Counted from the first letter of the stretch, positions 15,584-24,874 are shown. The stretch is 45,576 nucleotides of DNA from Planctomycetaceae bacterium (GCA_002683215.1 NYSY01000031.1:1-45576); one strand, 5' to 3'. Numbers and translations: made by a program. The notes: a model not told the origin generated them from the sequence alone.

Positions 15584-16566
15584 CCGACGTCGGCCGACGA
15601 CGCATCGCATTCCTCGGATCCGGTGCGTTCGGCGTTCCGACGCTGGAGGCGCTCGGGCGTCGGTTCGAGGTGCCGATCGTGATCTCGCAACCAGACCGGC
15701 CCGCCGGCCGTGGACGCCGCGAGACGCCGACGCCGATCTCCGCCCGGATCCTCGAGGACGTGGATGGCGGTGGATTCGCCGCCACGGAACTGGTTCGAAC
15801 CGAGAACGCCAACGACGAAGCGGTCCTTGAACGACTGGACCGGCACCGCATCGATGCGATGGTCGTGATCGCGTTCGGGCAGAAGCTCGGGCCGACGCTG
15901 CTCGACGGTCGCTTCGCGGTCAACCTTCATGCTTCGCTCCTGCCTCGCTGGCGCGGGGCAGCGCCGATCAACCGATCGATGATGGCGGGCGACGCGGAGA
16001 CCGGGGTCAGCGTGATCTCGCTCGCGAGCCGGATGGACGCCGGGGAGGTGCACGCGATGCGATCGACCGCGATCGATCCGCGGGAGACGGCGGGGGAGCT
16101 CCATGACCGACTCGCGGTGCTGGGCGTCGAGGCGGTGCTGGAGGTGATCGATCGATTCGCGGCCGGAAGGATCGAGTCCGACGTCCAGGACGAGTCGGCG
16201 GTGACCGCGGCTTCGAAACTGTCGAAGGCGGAGGCCACCGTCGATTTCGATCGACCGGCGGATCGGGTCCGCGGTCGGATCCACGGACTCGTTCCGTGGC
16301 CGGGCTGCCAGGTCGAGGCGGTCCAGCCGGACGGGACGTCGCATCGGCTTCGGATCCACCGGGTCGAGGCGCGGTCGGAGCCCGTGGACGCGATGGCCGG
16401 AACCCTGCTCGAAGACGGCACGGTCGCCTGCGGGACCGGTGGCGTCCGGTTGCTGGAGGTCCAGGTTCCGGGCGGGCGGGCGATGGGTTGGGCGGATCTC
16501 CGCCGTGGCCGTCCGTTCCCGGACGGAACCCGTTTGAAGCCGCTCGGGGGCGACGTCGCCCCATGA
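15580..16566 (+). CDS. fmt: Methionyl-tRNA formyltransferase
   Basis: It formylates the methionine on initiator tRNA using 10-formyltetrahydrofolate. The 328 residues show FLGSGAFGVPTLE (nucleotide-like binding strand), VVISQPDRPAGRGR, VNLHASLLPRWRGAAPI with the catalytic Asn and His, and SRMDAGEVHA with the catalytic Asp. The C-terminal tRNA-binding domain contains RIHGLVPWPGCQ. The length is typical. ATG 15580 overlaps the def stop and its own stop overlaps the next gene (ATGA), making a tight three-gene unit. Confidence 0.95.
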   Translation: MTDVGRRRIAFLGSGAFGVPTLEALGRRFEVPIVISQPDRPAGRGRRETPTPISARILEDVDGGGFAATELVRTENANDEAVLERLDRHRIDAMVVIAFGQKLGPTLLDGRFAVNLHASLLPRWRGAAPINRSMMAGDAETGVSVISLASRMDAGEVHAMRSTAIDPRETAGELHDRLAVLGVEAVLEVIDRFAAGRIESDVQDESAVTAASKLSKAEATVDFDRPADRVRGRIHGLVPWPGCQVEAVQPDGTSHRLRIHRVEARSEPVDAMAGTLLEDGTVACGTGGVRLLEVQVPGGRAMGWADLRRGRPFPDGTRLKPLGGDVAP

Positions 16567-17267
16567 GTGCGCGTGGTCCCATCCGTCGAGGTCTCGGTGA
16601 TTTCGCGACCACGCTCTGGGATCTGCTGCACGGCGCTCGAAACGAGAAGACGGAACCGTCCACCGCCGCCCCGCGATCGCCGAAGGCCGTGGTCGGTCCG
16701 GCGACGGCGACGCCCGCCCGACCCCGCGGTCGGCAGCAGACGAGGTATCAGGAGCTGGTGGCGTCGATGAAGCGTCGATACGGACTTCGGGTGGTCCGTT
16801 GGCGATCGAGCACGTCCGGTTGTGCCTGGACCGTCGCCTACCGAGATGGCAGCGTGGCGAGATTGATCGAGTCGCCGAGACCGCGGGGCCCGATGAGTTG
16901 CGCGGTGTTTCTCCACGAGGTGGGTCACCATGCGATCGGCCTCGGGACCTACCGGCCGCGGTGCCTCGAGGAGTACCACGCCTGGCGCTGGTCACTCGAG
17001 ACGATGCTCGAACTGGGGTTCAACGTCACCGAAGCGGTTCGAAGGCGTCGCGATGAATCCCTGCACTACGCCGTCGCCAAGGCGCGGCGGCGTGGGCTCA
17101 AGCGACTCCCCGGTGAGCTGGTGCCTTTCCTCGAACCGAGATCACGTGAGGTCGAGCCGTTGCCCGCCCTGCTGGAGGAGGTTCGAGGGCCGGCCCTGCT
17201 CGAGGATCCGAAGTCGGGTTCCGATTCGACGCCCGCGACCCCGGGGAGGTCGCCCGTCGCCGGGTAG
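16563..17267 (+). CDS. Putative zincin-type metallopeptidase of unknown family
   Basis: The protein has 234 residues. Near 115-127 it has FLHEVGHHAIG, which fits the HExxH zinc motif, followed closely by CLEEYHAW, where a Glu could be the third ligand. The N-terminal ~65 residues are Ala/Pro/Arg-rich and probably disordered. A small domain precedes the motif (YQELVASMKRRYGLRVVRW). There is no signal peptide or membrane helix, so it should be cytoplasmic. The start overlaps the fmt stop (ATGA), which suggests co-translation with fmt, but no known formyl-methionine step calls for it. It ends in TAG, unlike almost all its neighbours. I do not recognise the family; the peptidase role is inferred from the motif alone. 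Confidence 0.65.
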   Translation: MSARGPIRRGLGDFATTLWDLLHGARNEKTEPSTAAPRSPKAVVGPATATPARPRGRQQTRYQELVASMKRRYGLRVVRWRSSTSGCAWTVAYRDGSVARLIESPRPRGPMSCAVFLHEVGHHAIGLGTYRPRCLEEYHAWRWSLETMLELGFNVTEAVRRRRDESLHYAVAKARRRGLKRLPGELVPFLEPRSREVEPLPALLEEVRGPALLEDPKSGSDSTPATPGRSPVAG

Positions 17268-17270
17268 CAT
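17265..17270 (+). promoter_or_regulatory. -10 box placed for a leaderless start (queA)
   Basis: TAGCAT ends eight bases before ATG 17279. Its first three bases are the stop codon of the upstream gene. Confidence 0.3.
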
Positions 17271-17278
17271 CCGTGGCG

Positions 17279-18460
17279 ATGGGGCTCCGAACCGACCAAC
17301 TCGATTTCGAACTCGATCCGGCGCTGGTGGCCGCGTCGCCGGTCTCGCCGCGTGATTCGGCCCGGATGCTGGTGGTCACGCTGCCGCCGGTGGAGCTCGA
17401 CGACGGTGAATCGCTTGATCTGGAACACCGCCGGATCGCCGACCTTCCAGAGTATCTCGGCGCCGGCGACCGGCTCGTGCTCAACGAGACCAGGGTGGTG
17501 CCCGCCCGCATCCGGGGCCGCCGCGTCGACACCGGGGGGGGGCTCGAAGGGCTCCTGGCCGAGTCCGCCGGCCTCGGCCGGTGGTGGGCGATGCTTCGGA
17601 AGAGTCGTCGCCTCCGCCCGGGCCACGAGATCGACGTGCTCGACCACGATGGCGGTTCGACGGGATTCCGGCTCCGCGTCGAGGACACCGATGATTCGGG
17701 ACGGGTCCTGGTCGCCCTCGTCGACCTCCGGACCGGAGGAACCGAGGAAGCGCCCGTCGATCACGCGACCATCGAGGCCTTTCGGGCGGACGCGGGGGAG
17801 ATTCCGCTGCCGCCCTACATCCTGCACGCCCGCCGGGATCGGGGCCTGCCCGAATCCGACCCACACGATCCGGATTGGTATCAGACGACCTTTGCAGCGG
17901 CCGCGGATCCCACCGCCTCGGTGGCGGCCCCGACCGCAGGCCTGCATCTGACCGATGAACTCCGGCGGCGGCTCGGGGATCGAGGGGTCGAGGAGATCCG
18001 GATCTCGCTCGAGGTCGGGGCCGGGACGTTCAAGCCGGTGGAGGTGGAGGAACTCGACCGCCACCCGATGCATGAGGAACGGTGTCTGGTCACGCCGGCC
18101 GCGGCCGCCGCGATCGGGCGGGCGGAAGCGGATCGGACCGCCGGATGCGGACGGATGGTGGCGGTCGGTACCACCGCGGTGCGGACGCTCGAATCGATGG
18201 CCGCCGTCGACCAGCTGCCGTCCGCCGTCGACGGTCGGCATGCCTGGCGGACGGACCTGCTCATTCAACCGGGGCACCGATTCCGCCGTGTGGATGCGAT
18301 GCTGACCAACTTCCACCTCCCGCGTTCCACCCTCCTCGCCCTGGTCGCGGCGGTGACCGGCCTCGAGCGAACCCGCGCCATCTACGCGGCGGCGATCGAG
18401 GCGCGATACCGCTTCTTCAGTTACGGCGATGCGATGTTCGTGCGGCGAGGCCTCGGTTGA
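17279..18460 (+). CDS. queA: S-adenosylmethionine:tRNA ribosyltransferase-isomerase
   Basis: It transfers the ribosyl part of SAM to preQ1-modified tRNA, giving epoxyqueuosine, the next-to-last queuosine step. The 393 residues match throughout: LRTDQLDFELDP at the N-terminus, RIADLPEYLGAGDRLVLNETRVVPARI, YQTTFA, VAAPTAGLHLT (the family's key loop), EVGAGTFKPV, MVAVGTTAVRTLES, TNFHLPRSTLLALVAA and YRFFSYGDAM. The ATG at 17279 fits the family's usual N-terminus; GTG 17273 is two codons upstream and only two bases from the -10 box. QueG, the next enzyme, is at 35855. Confidence 0.95.
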   Translation: MGLRTDQLDFELDPALVAASPVSPRDSARMLVVTLPPVELDDGESLDLEHRRIADLPEYLGAGDRLVLNETRVVPARIRGRRVDTGGGLEGLLAESAGLGRWWAMLRKSRRLRPGHEIDVLDHDGGSTGFRLRVEDTDDSGRVLVALVDLRTGGTEEAPVDHATIEAFRADAGEIPLPPYILHARRDRGLPESDPHDPDWYQTTFAAAADPTASVAAPTAGLHLTDELRRRLGDRGVEEIRISLEVGAGTFKPVEVEELDRHPMHEERCLVTPAAAAAIGRAEADRTAGCGRMVAVGTTAVRTLESMAAVDQLPSAVDGRHAWRTDLLIQPGHRFRRVDAMLTNFHLPRSTLLALVAAVTGLERTRAIYAAAIEARYRFFSYGDAMFVRRGLG

Positions 18461-18534
18461 TCGTCGACTGATCAATGGATTCCAGTCGATGGCCACGAGT
18501 GGCCGATGCAACATCGACAGCAACAGGGAAACGC

Positions 18535-20076
18535 ATGCCACGCCAGACGAGCCTTGGAGACCTGCTCGAGGATGCGGCGCTCGCCGGGACGATCCAGGTC
18601 GTCGCGGGGGACGCCGTCGGCGGTCGAATCACCGGAATCACCGAGGACAGCCGCCTCGTCGAGGCGGGCACGCTGTTCGTCGCGCGTCCGGGAACGTCGC
18701 ACGACGGTGGCGACCACGTGGCCGATGCGATCGAACGAGGGGCCGGCGCGATCCTCGCCGTCCCGGCGGTGGCGACGGCCGTCCCCGCGTCCGCCGTGGG
18801 GATCGCGACGCCGGATCCCGCGAAGGTCGGTGGCGACCTCGCCTTCCGGTTCCATGGTCATCCGGAACGGCGGATGGCCTTCGCCGGCATCACCGGGACC
18901 AACGGCAAGACCACCGTCGCGACCCTCGCGCGTCAGCTGCTGGACGCCACGCTGGGGCGTTGCGGCCTCGTCGGCACCATCGAGGCCCACGACGGCGTCG
19001 AATCGACCCCGGCGACCCTCACCACGCCCGGACGAATCGCCCTCGCGGGCGTGCTCGGGGATTTCGCGGAGGCCGGGTGCGAACGGGTCGTCATGGAGGT
19101 CTCCAGCCACGCCCTCGACCAGGGGCGGGTCGCGGACGTCGAATTCGACGTCGCGGTCTTCACCAACCTTTCCGGCGATCACCTCGACTACCACGGCGAC
19201 ATGGCGTCCTACGCGGCGGCGAAGGCGCTGCTCTTCGCCGGACTGCCTTCAGACGCGACGGCGATCATCAATCTCGCCGATCCCGCCGCTCGGACGATGC
19301 TTGAGGCGGGCCCGGCTCGCGTCATCGGCGTGGCGCCGGTCGAAGCCGCCGCCGACCCGCCGGATGGCGTTCGATGCCTGGAACACCGGATCGTCGATCG
19401 CGACTTCTCGGGGATGACGCTCGAACTCCGCTTCGAAGCGACTTCGCATCGCGTCCGGGTTCCGCTGGTGGGGGACCACAACGCCTTCAACGTGGCGGCG
19501 GCGGCCGCGATGGCGATCTCGTTCGGTGCGGACTGGTCGGCGGTTCGGGTCGCGTTGGAGACGATCGAGGCCCCTCGGGGGCGGCTCCAGCCCGTTCACG
19601 GCCCGGCGGACGAGGTTCGGGTCTTCGTCGACTACGCCCATACCGACGACGCCATCGTCAACGTCCTCGCCGGCGTCCGCCCCGAGGTCCCGTCCGAAGC
19701 GGCGCTGGTCGTCGTCTTCGGTGCCGGAGGCGATCGGGACCGCACCAAGCGTCCCCGGATGATGCACGCCGCGCTCGACGGCGCGGATCGGGTGGTGGTG
19801 ACGAGCGACAATCCGCGGACCGAATCACCCGACGCGATCGTGGCCGAGATCGTCGCGGCGTGTGATGTGGGCCGACGCGATCGCGTCCATCAGGAGGTCG
19901 ATCGCGCGCTGGCCATCGATCATGCGATCGCCACCGCCCGCGCCGGTGACGTCATCGTGATCGCGGGGAAGGGGCACGAGGACTACCAGATCGTCGGAAC
20001 GGAACGACGGCACTTCGACGACGTGGAGGTGGCGGCCGCGGCCCTTGCCCGAAGACGCGGGGAGGCGCCGAGTTGA
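18535..20076 (+). CDS. murE: UDP-N-acetylmuramoyl-tripeptide synthetase (MurE)
   Basis: It adds the third residue to the peptidoglycan stem peptide. The 513 residues show the N-terminal UMAG-binding domain (ITEDSRLVEAGTLFVARPG), the ATP loop GITGTNGKTTVA (near 125), VMEVSSHALDQGRV, FTNLSGDHLDYHGDM with the carbamylated Lys region AAKALLF after it, and VFVDYAHTDDAI. In the C-terminal domain TSDNPRTE carries DNPR (near 424), the signature for meso-diaminopimelate. So the wall is predicted to be of the meso-DAP type. ATG 18535 follows AGGGAA. It lies 74 bases after queA, and its stop overlaps the TTG of murF. Confidence 0.95.
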   Translation: MPRQTSLGDLLEDAALAGTIQVVAGDAVGGRITGITEDSRLVEAGTLFVARPGTSHDGGDHVADAIERGAGAILAVPAVATAVPASAVGIATPDPAKVGGDLAFRFHGHPERRMAFAGITGTNGKTTVATLARQLLDATLGRCGLVGTIEAHDGVESTPATLTTPGRIALAGVLGDFAEAGCERVVMEVSSHALDQGRVADVEFDVAVFTNLSGDHLDYHGDMASYAAAKALLFAGLPSDATAIINLADPAARTMLEAGPARVIGVAPVEAAADPPDGVRCLEHRIVDRDFSGMTLELRFEATSHRVRVPLVGDHNAFNVAAAAAMAISFGADWSAVRVALETIEAPRGRLQPVHGPADEVRVFVDYAHTDDAIVNVLAGVRPEVPSEAALVVVFGAGGDRDRTKRPRMMHAALDGADRVVVTSDNPRTESPDAIVAEIVAACDVGRRDRVHQEVDRALAIDHAIATARAGDVIVIAGKGHEDYQIVGTERRHFDDVEVAAAALARRRGEAPS

Positions 20077-21503
20077 TTCGAAGACGTCTCCTCGAAGTCG
20101 CCGACATCGTCGGCGGTCGGCCGATCGGCGATCGGGGTCGCGATGGGCACGCCGATGGGTTCGATCCGGAAGTCCACGGGGTCGGCACCGACACCCGTGC
20201 GGCGCTGGCCGGCCGGCTTTTCGTCGCGATTCCGGGGGACCGCCACGACGGCCACGATCATCTCGAGGCGGCCAGAGCGGCCGGGGCGGCGGCGGCGCTC
20301 GTCGAATCGGCGTTTCTCGACCGCGGGGGAACCCTGCCCGAGGGCCTGCCCGGCGTCGCGGTGGCCAGCATCCGGCCGGCGCTCGCCGCGCTCGCCCGGG
20401 ACCATCGAAAGCGACTTCGAGGCGTCGTGATCGGGATCACCGGTTCCTCCGGCAAGACCACGATCCGGTCCATGGCGGAGCGGGTTCTCGCGGAACTCGG
20501 ACCCGGCACCGCGAGCATTCGCAGTTTCAACAACGACCTCGGCGTGCCGCTCACCCTCCTCGAGGCCCGCGAGGATGATCGCTGGGTGCTGCTCGAGATC
20601 GGGACCAACGCCCCCGGTGAAATCGCCCAGCTCGCCGCGATCGCCGATCCCACGATCGGCGTCCTCTCCGGTGTGGGCCGGGCGCACCTCGGCGGATTCG
20701 GCTCGGAAGCCGCGATCGCGGCGGAGAAGGCCGCGTTGATCGATGCGGTGGGGGGCAATGCCGGCACCACGATCGTGAACGTCGATGCCGAGGTGATCAC
20801 CGGGGAGATCTCCCGTCGACGGGCGGCCGGCATGTCGATCGTGACCTACGGCGAATCCACCGCCGCCGACCGAAGGCTGCTGAAGCGGTCCGCTCGACCC
20901 GATGGCGGGCAGACGATCGAACTCGATGACTTCATCGGTGACGTCGGACTCGACGGCCGACACAACGCGATCAACGCGGTCGCGGTGGTGGAACTCGGCC
21001 GCCGCCTCGGCGTGGCGGATCCCGACATCGCTCGTCGGCTCGCGGCGCTCGAGCCACCACCGATGCGGTTCGTCCGCCATGTGGTGGATGGCATCGAGGT
21101 CGTGGACGACACGTACAACGCCAATCCCGAATCGATGCGGGCGTCGCTCGAGGCCTTCGCGGAGATCTCGATCAGGGCCACCCGCCGGATCGCGGTGCTC
21201 GGCGGGATGCGGGAGCTCGGTGCGCGATCGACGTCGCTTCACGAAGCGGTGGGGGCGGTGGCCGCGAGGACGTCGGATGAACTCCTGCTGGTGGGCGGCG
21301 ACGACGCCGCGGCGATCGGTCGTGGGGCGCGTGATGCCGGATTCGAGGGCGTGTTGAACCAGGTTCCGGACCGTGATGCGGCGGCGGTGCTGCTCGCCGG
21401 GCACGTCGCGGCCGGAGATGCGATCCTGCTCAAGGGATCCCGCGCGGTGGGGCTGGAGAAGGTGGTCGTGTCGATTCTGGAAAACTGGGAGGCTCGCGGT
21501 TGA
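20073..21503 (+). CDS. murF: UDP-MurNAc-tripeptide:D-Ala-D-Ala ligase (MurF), TTG start
   Basis: It attaches D-Ala-D-Ala to UDP-MurNAc-tripeptide with ATP. The 476 residues have the N-terminal domain (VGTDTRAALAGRLFVAIPG), the ATP loop GITGSSGKTTIRSM (Ser where Thr/Asn is common, near 124), SFNNDLGVPLTLL, LEIGTNAPGEI, a DDTYNANPESM block of the C-terminal domain, and LGGMRELG. TTG 20073 overlaps the murE stop as TTGA and follows GGAGG by eight bases. Its own stop overlaps the mraY TTG in the same way. Confidence 0.95.
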   Translation: MIRRRLLEVADIVGGRPIGDRGRDGHADGFDPEVHGVGTDTRAALAGRLFVAIPGDRHDGHDHLEAARAAGAAAALVESAFLDRGGTLPEGLPGVAVASIRPALAALARDHRKRLRGVVIGITGSSGKTTIRSMAERVLAELGPGTASIRSFNNDLGVPLTLLEAREDDRWVLLEIGTNAPGEIAQLAAIADPTIGVLSGVGRAHLGGFGSEAAIAAEKAALIDAVGGNAGTTIVNVDAEVITGEISRRRAAGMSIVTYGESTAADRRLLKRSARPDGGQTIELDDFIGDVGLDGRHNAINAVAVVELGRRLGVADPDIARRLAALEPPPMRFVRHVVDGIEVVDDTYNANPESMRASLEAFAEISIRATRRIAVLGGMRELGARSTSLHEAVGAVAARTSDELLLVGGDDAAAIGRGARDAGFEGVLNQVPDRDAAAVLLAGHVAAGDAILLKGSRAVGLEKVVVSILENWEARG

Positions 21504-22759
21504 TCTATCACCTCGTGGAATCATTGAAGGGGCCGCTTGAAGAGACCGGTCTCATTCGCATCCTTCAAGTCGTCTTTCAGGTCGAATTCCGGGCGTTCCT
21601 CGCGGTGCTCGTCTCCTTCGGGCTGGTGCTGGCGTTCGGGCGTCCGGTGATCCACTGGCTGCTCCGGCAGAAGGTCGGCGATTCCCCGGAGTTTCACAAC
21701 GCGGATCTCAACGATCTGATGCGATCGCGGGCGGGGACGCCGACGATGGGCGGGATCCTGATCTGCGGCTCGATCCTGATCACGATCCTGTTGCTCGCGG
21801 AACTTCGAAGTCGCTACATCCACCTCGCGATCGCGGTGCTCGTCGCGTACTCGGTGCTCGGGATGTTCGACGACTGGTTGAAGCTCACCTCGGCGCGGCG
21901 GTCGCCCGGATCCCGGGACGGCCTCCTGCCCTGGGAGAAGCTCCTGTTCCAGCTCGGTCTCGCCGCGCTCTTCTCGTGGGTCATCTTCACCCAGGCCACG
22001 GTCAATCCCATCGGCGGGGTGGGCGCCCAGGCCGAAGTCTGGCAGGATTCCGCCCGCGTCCTCAATCTGCCGTTCCAGAAGACCTGGGACACGCCGGTGG
22101 AAGCCGATCCCTTCGCCGACGGCGGTGAGACGATGTTCGGACTCCCGCTGAACCCGAACGTCATGGTGCTCGGCCTCGGCGGGTTCGTGCTGCTGGGCAC
22201 CCTCGTGATCGCGGGTACCAGCAACGCCGTCAACATCTCGGACGGGATGGACGGACTCGCCGCGGGGGTGGTCGGATTCGCCGCGGTCGCCTTCATGATC
22301 CTGGTGCACATCGCGGGAAGTCAGGTCGAGGCCCAGTCCCTGCTGGTTCCGCACGTTCCGGGGACCGCGGACCTGATGGTGGTCGCGGGCGCGATGATCG
22401 GCGCCTGCCTGGGATTCCTCTGGTTCAACTCGAGTCCCGCGATGGTCTTCATGGGCGACACCGGAAGCCTCGCCCTCGGCGGCCTGCTCGGCTACCTCGC
22501 GGTGGCGATCCGGCAGGAGGCCCTGCTGGTCGTGATCGGCGGCATCTTCTTCCTCGAGATGGGAAGCGTGGTGCTGCAGGTGGGCTGGTTCAAGTTCACG
22601 CGGATCCGCACCGGGAAGGGCCGGCGTCTCCTTCGCTGCAGTCCGATTCACCACCACTTTCATCTCGGCGGGTGGAGCGAGCAGCAGGTCGTGACGCGAT
22701 TCTGGCTGATCACGATCGTGCTTTCGATGGCGGCGTTCGCCCTGGTCAAGCTGCGCTGA
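21500..22759 (+). CDS. mraY: Phospho-N-acetylmuramoyl-pentapeptide transferase (MraY), TTG start, long periplasmic loop
   Basis: It links the MurNAc-pentapeptide phosphate to undecaprenyl phosphate in the inner membrane, making lipid I. The 419 residues exceed the usual ~360. Present are RAGTPTMGG, FDDWLKL with the two Asp, GTSNAVNISDGMDGLAAG, VFMGDTGSLALGG, and SPIHHHFHLGGWSE. About ten membrane helices are visible. The extra length is mainly a polar loop at ~166-217 (ending before NPNVMVLGL), probably extracytoplasmic, absent from standard MraY. TTG 21500 overlaps the murF stop as TTGA. The gene ends the murE-murF-mraY unit; murD, ftsW and murG do not follow, so the usual dcw cluster is split. 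Confidence 0.95.
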   Translation: MIYHLVESLKGPLEETGLIRILQVVFQVEFRAFLAVLVSFGLVLAFGRPVIHWLLRQKVGDSPEFHNADLNDLMRSRAGTPTMGGILICGSILITILLLAELRSRYIHLAIAVLVAYSVLGMFDDWLKLTSARRSPGSRDGLLPWEKLLFQLGLAALFSWVIFTQATVNPIGGVGAQAEVWQDSARVLNLPFQKTWDTPVEADPFADGGETMFGLPLNPNVMVLGLGGFVLLGTLVIAGTSNAVNISDGMDGLAAGVVGFAAVAFMILVHIAGSQVEAQSLLVPHVPGTADLMVVAGAMIGACLGFLWFNSSPAMVFMGDTGSLALGGLLGYLAVAIRQEALLVVIGGIFFLEMGSVVLQVGWFKFTRIRTGKGRRLLRCSPIHHHFHLGGWSEQQVVTRFWLITIVLSMAAFALVKLR

Positions 22760-22771
22760 CCACGGCGTCGC

Positions 22772-23989
22772 TCAGCCTCCGCCCGACGCCTGATCGATGT
22801 CCACGATCGTCTCCGCCGACTCGACCGGGGACGGATCGCGGTGCGCCCGCAGGGCATCGAGGAAGCCGCGGACGTCCGTCCAGAGCGGGGCTTCGAAGAC
22901 ACGTCGGTCGCCGGCGATCGGATGATCGAATTCGAGCCGCGCCGCGTGGAGGGCCTGCCGGGCCATCAGCGGCGCGTCGCTGGATCGTCCATCGGCTTCG
23001 GCCCGCTTCGGAACCACCGCCCGGCGGGGGAGCTTGCGTCCGCCGTAGTAGTCGTCGCCGACGATCGGATGGCCGATCTCCGAGAGGTGGATGCGGATCT
23101 GGTGGGTGCGTCCGGTGAGGAGTTGGAGTTCGAGGAGGGTGAAGCCGTCGTACCTTTCGCGGACCCGGTAGATGGTCCGCGCCTCCTTGCCGGCCTCGTC
23201 GTGACGAACCGCGTACCGGTCGAAGATCCTCGGGTGACGTCCGAGCGGGAGGTCGATCAGATCCTGGTCGCGGCGCACCACGCCGTGAACGATCGCGAGG
23301 TACCGCTTGTCGACAGTGCGGTCCTGGAACTGGTGGCCGAGTCGCCAGTGGGCGGTGTCGGTCTTCGCCGCGACCATCGCCCCCGAGGTGAACCGATCGA
23401 GACGATGGACGATGCCGGGTCGGGCGAACTCCTCGCCGACCGTGGAAAGTCCGCCGGACGTCTGGTGGCGGAACCGCCAGCTCAGGGCGTTCACGATGGT
23501 TCCGGACTTCATGGCCCGGGCGGGGTGGGCGATGATGTCCGGCTGCTTGTTCAGGACGATCAGATCGTCGTCCTCGAACAGGACTTCCAGCGGGATGTCT
23601 TCGGGTGGAATCTCGTTCGATGGCGGTGGCGGGAGCACCGCCTCGACCACGTCGCCGAGCCGGAGTCGCGTGCTCGCCTTGGGGCGACGACCGTTCACGG
23701 TCACCGCGTCCTCGTCGATGAGCCGCTGCAGCGCGGTTCGGCTCATGAACGGAATTCGATCGACGAGGTAGCGGTCGAGCCGCTTCTGGAGATCCCGGGT
23801 CAGCTCGAGCCGCACCCGCACCGGGGTGTCGTCATCGGACCGGGTCTCGTGCTGGCGGTAGATCGCCTCGCGATCCACCTTGCCGCCGGCATCGAAGAGC
23901 CCGCCCTCGCCGCCCTCGCCGGATTCCGGCGTCCGGGTGATCGGGGGTGTCGGCGGCACGGCGTCGTCGGCGTCGTCACGGCCGGTCAC
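22772..23989 (-). CDS. RluA/RluD-family 23S rRNA pseudouridine synthase
   Basis: The protein has 405 residues. A charged, probably disordered N-terminal ~55 residues is followed by an S4 RNA-binding domain (RLDRYLVDRIPFMSRTALQRLI, ~70-115). The catalytic domain then has VLNKQPDIIAHPA, HRLDRFTSG with the catalytic Asp (near 198; usually HRLDKxTSG), KRYLAIVHG, LELQLLTGRTHQIRIHL and HPIVGDDYYGG. This is the RluD layout; the exact uridine target is not certain. GTG 23989 overlaps the stop of the YfgM-like gene as GTGA. It converges on mraY with 12 bases between the stops. Confidence 0.88.
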   Translation of the reverse strand: MTGRDDADDAVPPTPPITRTPESGEGGEGGLFDAGGKVDREAIYRQHETRSDDDTPVRVRLELTRDLQKRLDRYLVDRIPFMSRTALQRLIDEDAVTVNGRRPKASTRLRLGDVVEAVLPPPPSNEIPPEDIPLEVLFEDDDLIVLNKQPDIIAHPARAMKSGTIVNALSWRFRHQTSGGLSTVGEEFARPGIVHRLDRFTSGAMVAAKTDTAHWRLGHQFQDRTVDKRYLAIVHGVVRRDQDLIDLPLGRHPRIFDRYAVRHDEAGKEARTIYRVRERYDGFTLLELQLLTGRTHQIRIHLSEIGHPIVGDDYYGGRKLPRRAVVPKRAEADGRSSDAPLMARQALHAARLEFDHPIAGDRRVFEAPLWTDVRGFLDALRAHRDPSPVESAETIVDIDQASGGG

Positions 23990-24816
23990 GGGGCCGCGGG
24001 CGTCTCGGTGGCCTCGGTCTCGGGCGCGACGTCGTCGGCGGCGGCCTCATCGGGCGCCGCGTCCGCACCGGCTTCTTCCTCTTCGGCTTCGAACATCTCG
24101 AGCAGATCGTCCGCCGCGGGGACCGTGAAGGCCTCTTCCTCGCCGATGGCGATCACCGGAAGATCCGCCTGATTCGGAAGACTGGCGTGATCGCCGATGC
24201 CGTCGAGGTTCTCGAGTCGGGCGGTCGCCTGTTCGGCCATCGGGGAGTATTCGGGCGTCGAGACTTCGACCACCGCCTGAAGGTGGGTTCGGGCGTCGTC
24301 GAGTCGACCGTCGCTTTCGGCGACCGCGGCTCTTCCGAACAGCCCCGCGATCATCATGGGCTTGCCGGCGAATCCGGGTCGGGCCGAGGCGATTTCGACC
24401 GCTTCGGCGAAGAACGCATCCGCCTCCTGGAGGCTCTTGGCCTTGTCTTCAGGCGTGAGCTCGGCCCCCTCGTCGCCGGCGGCGAGTCCGGGTCGCAGGC
24501 CGGACTTGGCCGACTGCAGCAGGATGTCACCCGCGGTGAGGAGCGAGAGTTCCGCGATCCCGTCGACGGTGGCGTGAGTCTCGGCGACGCCGCGAAGGGC
24601 TGCCGGGCTGGTCGCGGACGCGAGCTCGGTCCACGCGGTGTCGATCGCCGCGTCCTGCTTGCGGTTCCACCAGTCCCACGCGAGGAAGGCGCAGGCGACG
24701 AGCAGCAGCATCAGCAGGTAGTTCATGCCGGACGTCTTGAGCCAGGCGACGAACTCGTGGTTGAGGCGGGAATCGGTCAGGTCGGTGGTCTGGACCTGCT
24801 TGAGACGGTCGTCCAT
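23986..24816 (-). CDS. YfgM-like membrane-anchored TPR protein
   Basis: The protein has 276 residues. A charged cytoplasmic N-terminus of ~30 residues precedes one membrane helix at 31-50 (MNYLLMLLLVACAFLAWDWW). Helical repeats follow to ~235 (AADAFFAEAVE-like helices, then FGRAAVAESDGRLDDARTHLQAVVE). The last ~45 residues are a long acidic Glu/Ala tail (EEEEAGADAAPDE). This is the layout of YfgM-type periplasmic chaperones that work beside the translocon. Assignment rests on topology, not on a signature motif. ATG 24816 was preferred over the upstream ATG 24876, which falls inside a TACCAT box. Confidence 0.65.
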   Translation of the reverse strand: MDDRLKQVQTTDLTDSRLNHEFVAWLKTSGMNYLLMLLLVACAFLAWDWWNRKQDAAIDTAWTELASATSPAALRGVAETHATVDGIAELSLLTAGDILLQSAKSGLRPGLAAGDEGAELTPEDKAKSLQEADAFFAEAVEIASARPGFAGKPMMIAGLFGRAAVAESDGRLDDARTHLQAVVEVSTPEYSPMAEQATARLENLDGIGDHASLPNQADLPVIAIGEEEAFTVPAADDLLEMFEAEEEEAGADAAPDEAAADDVAPETEATETPAAP

Positions 24817-24874
24817 GGTCGGGGAGCTCCACACGGTGTCCAGCCCGTCGACCGACGACGGTTCGGGACCCCGC

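Noticed and set aside
17273-17278. GTG 17273 as the queA start
   Set aside because: It is two bases from the -10 box and adds two residues not typical of the family; ATG 17279 gives the usual N-terminus.
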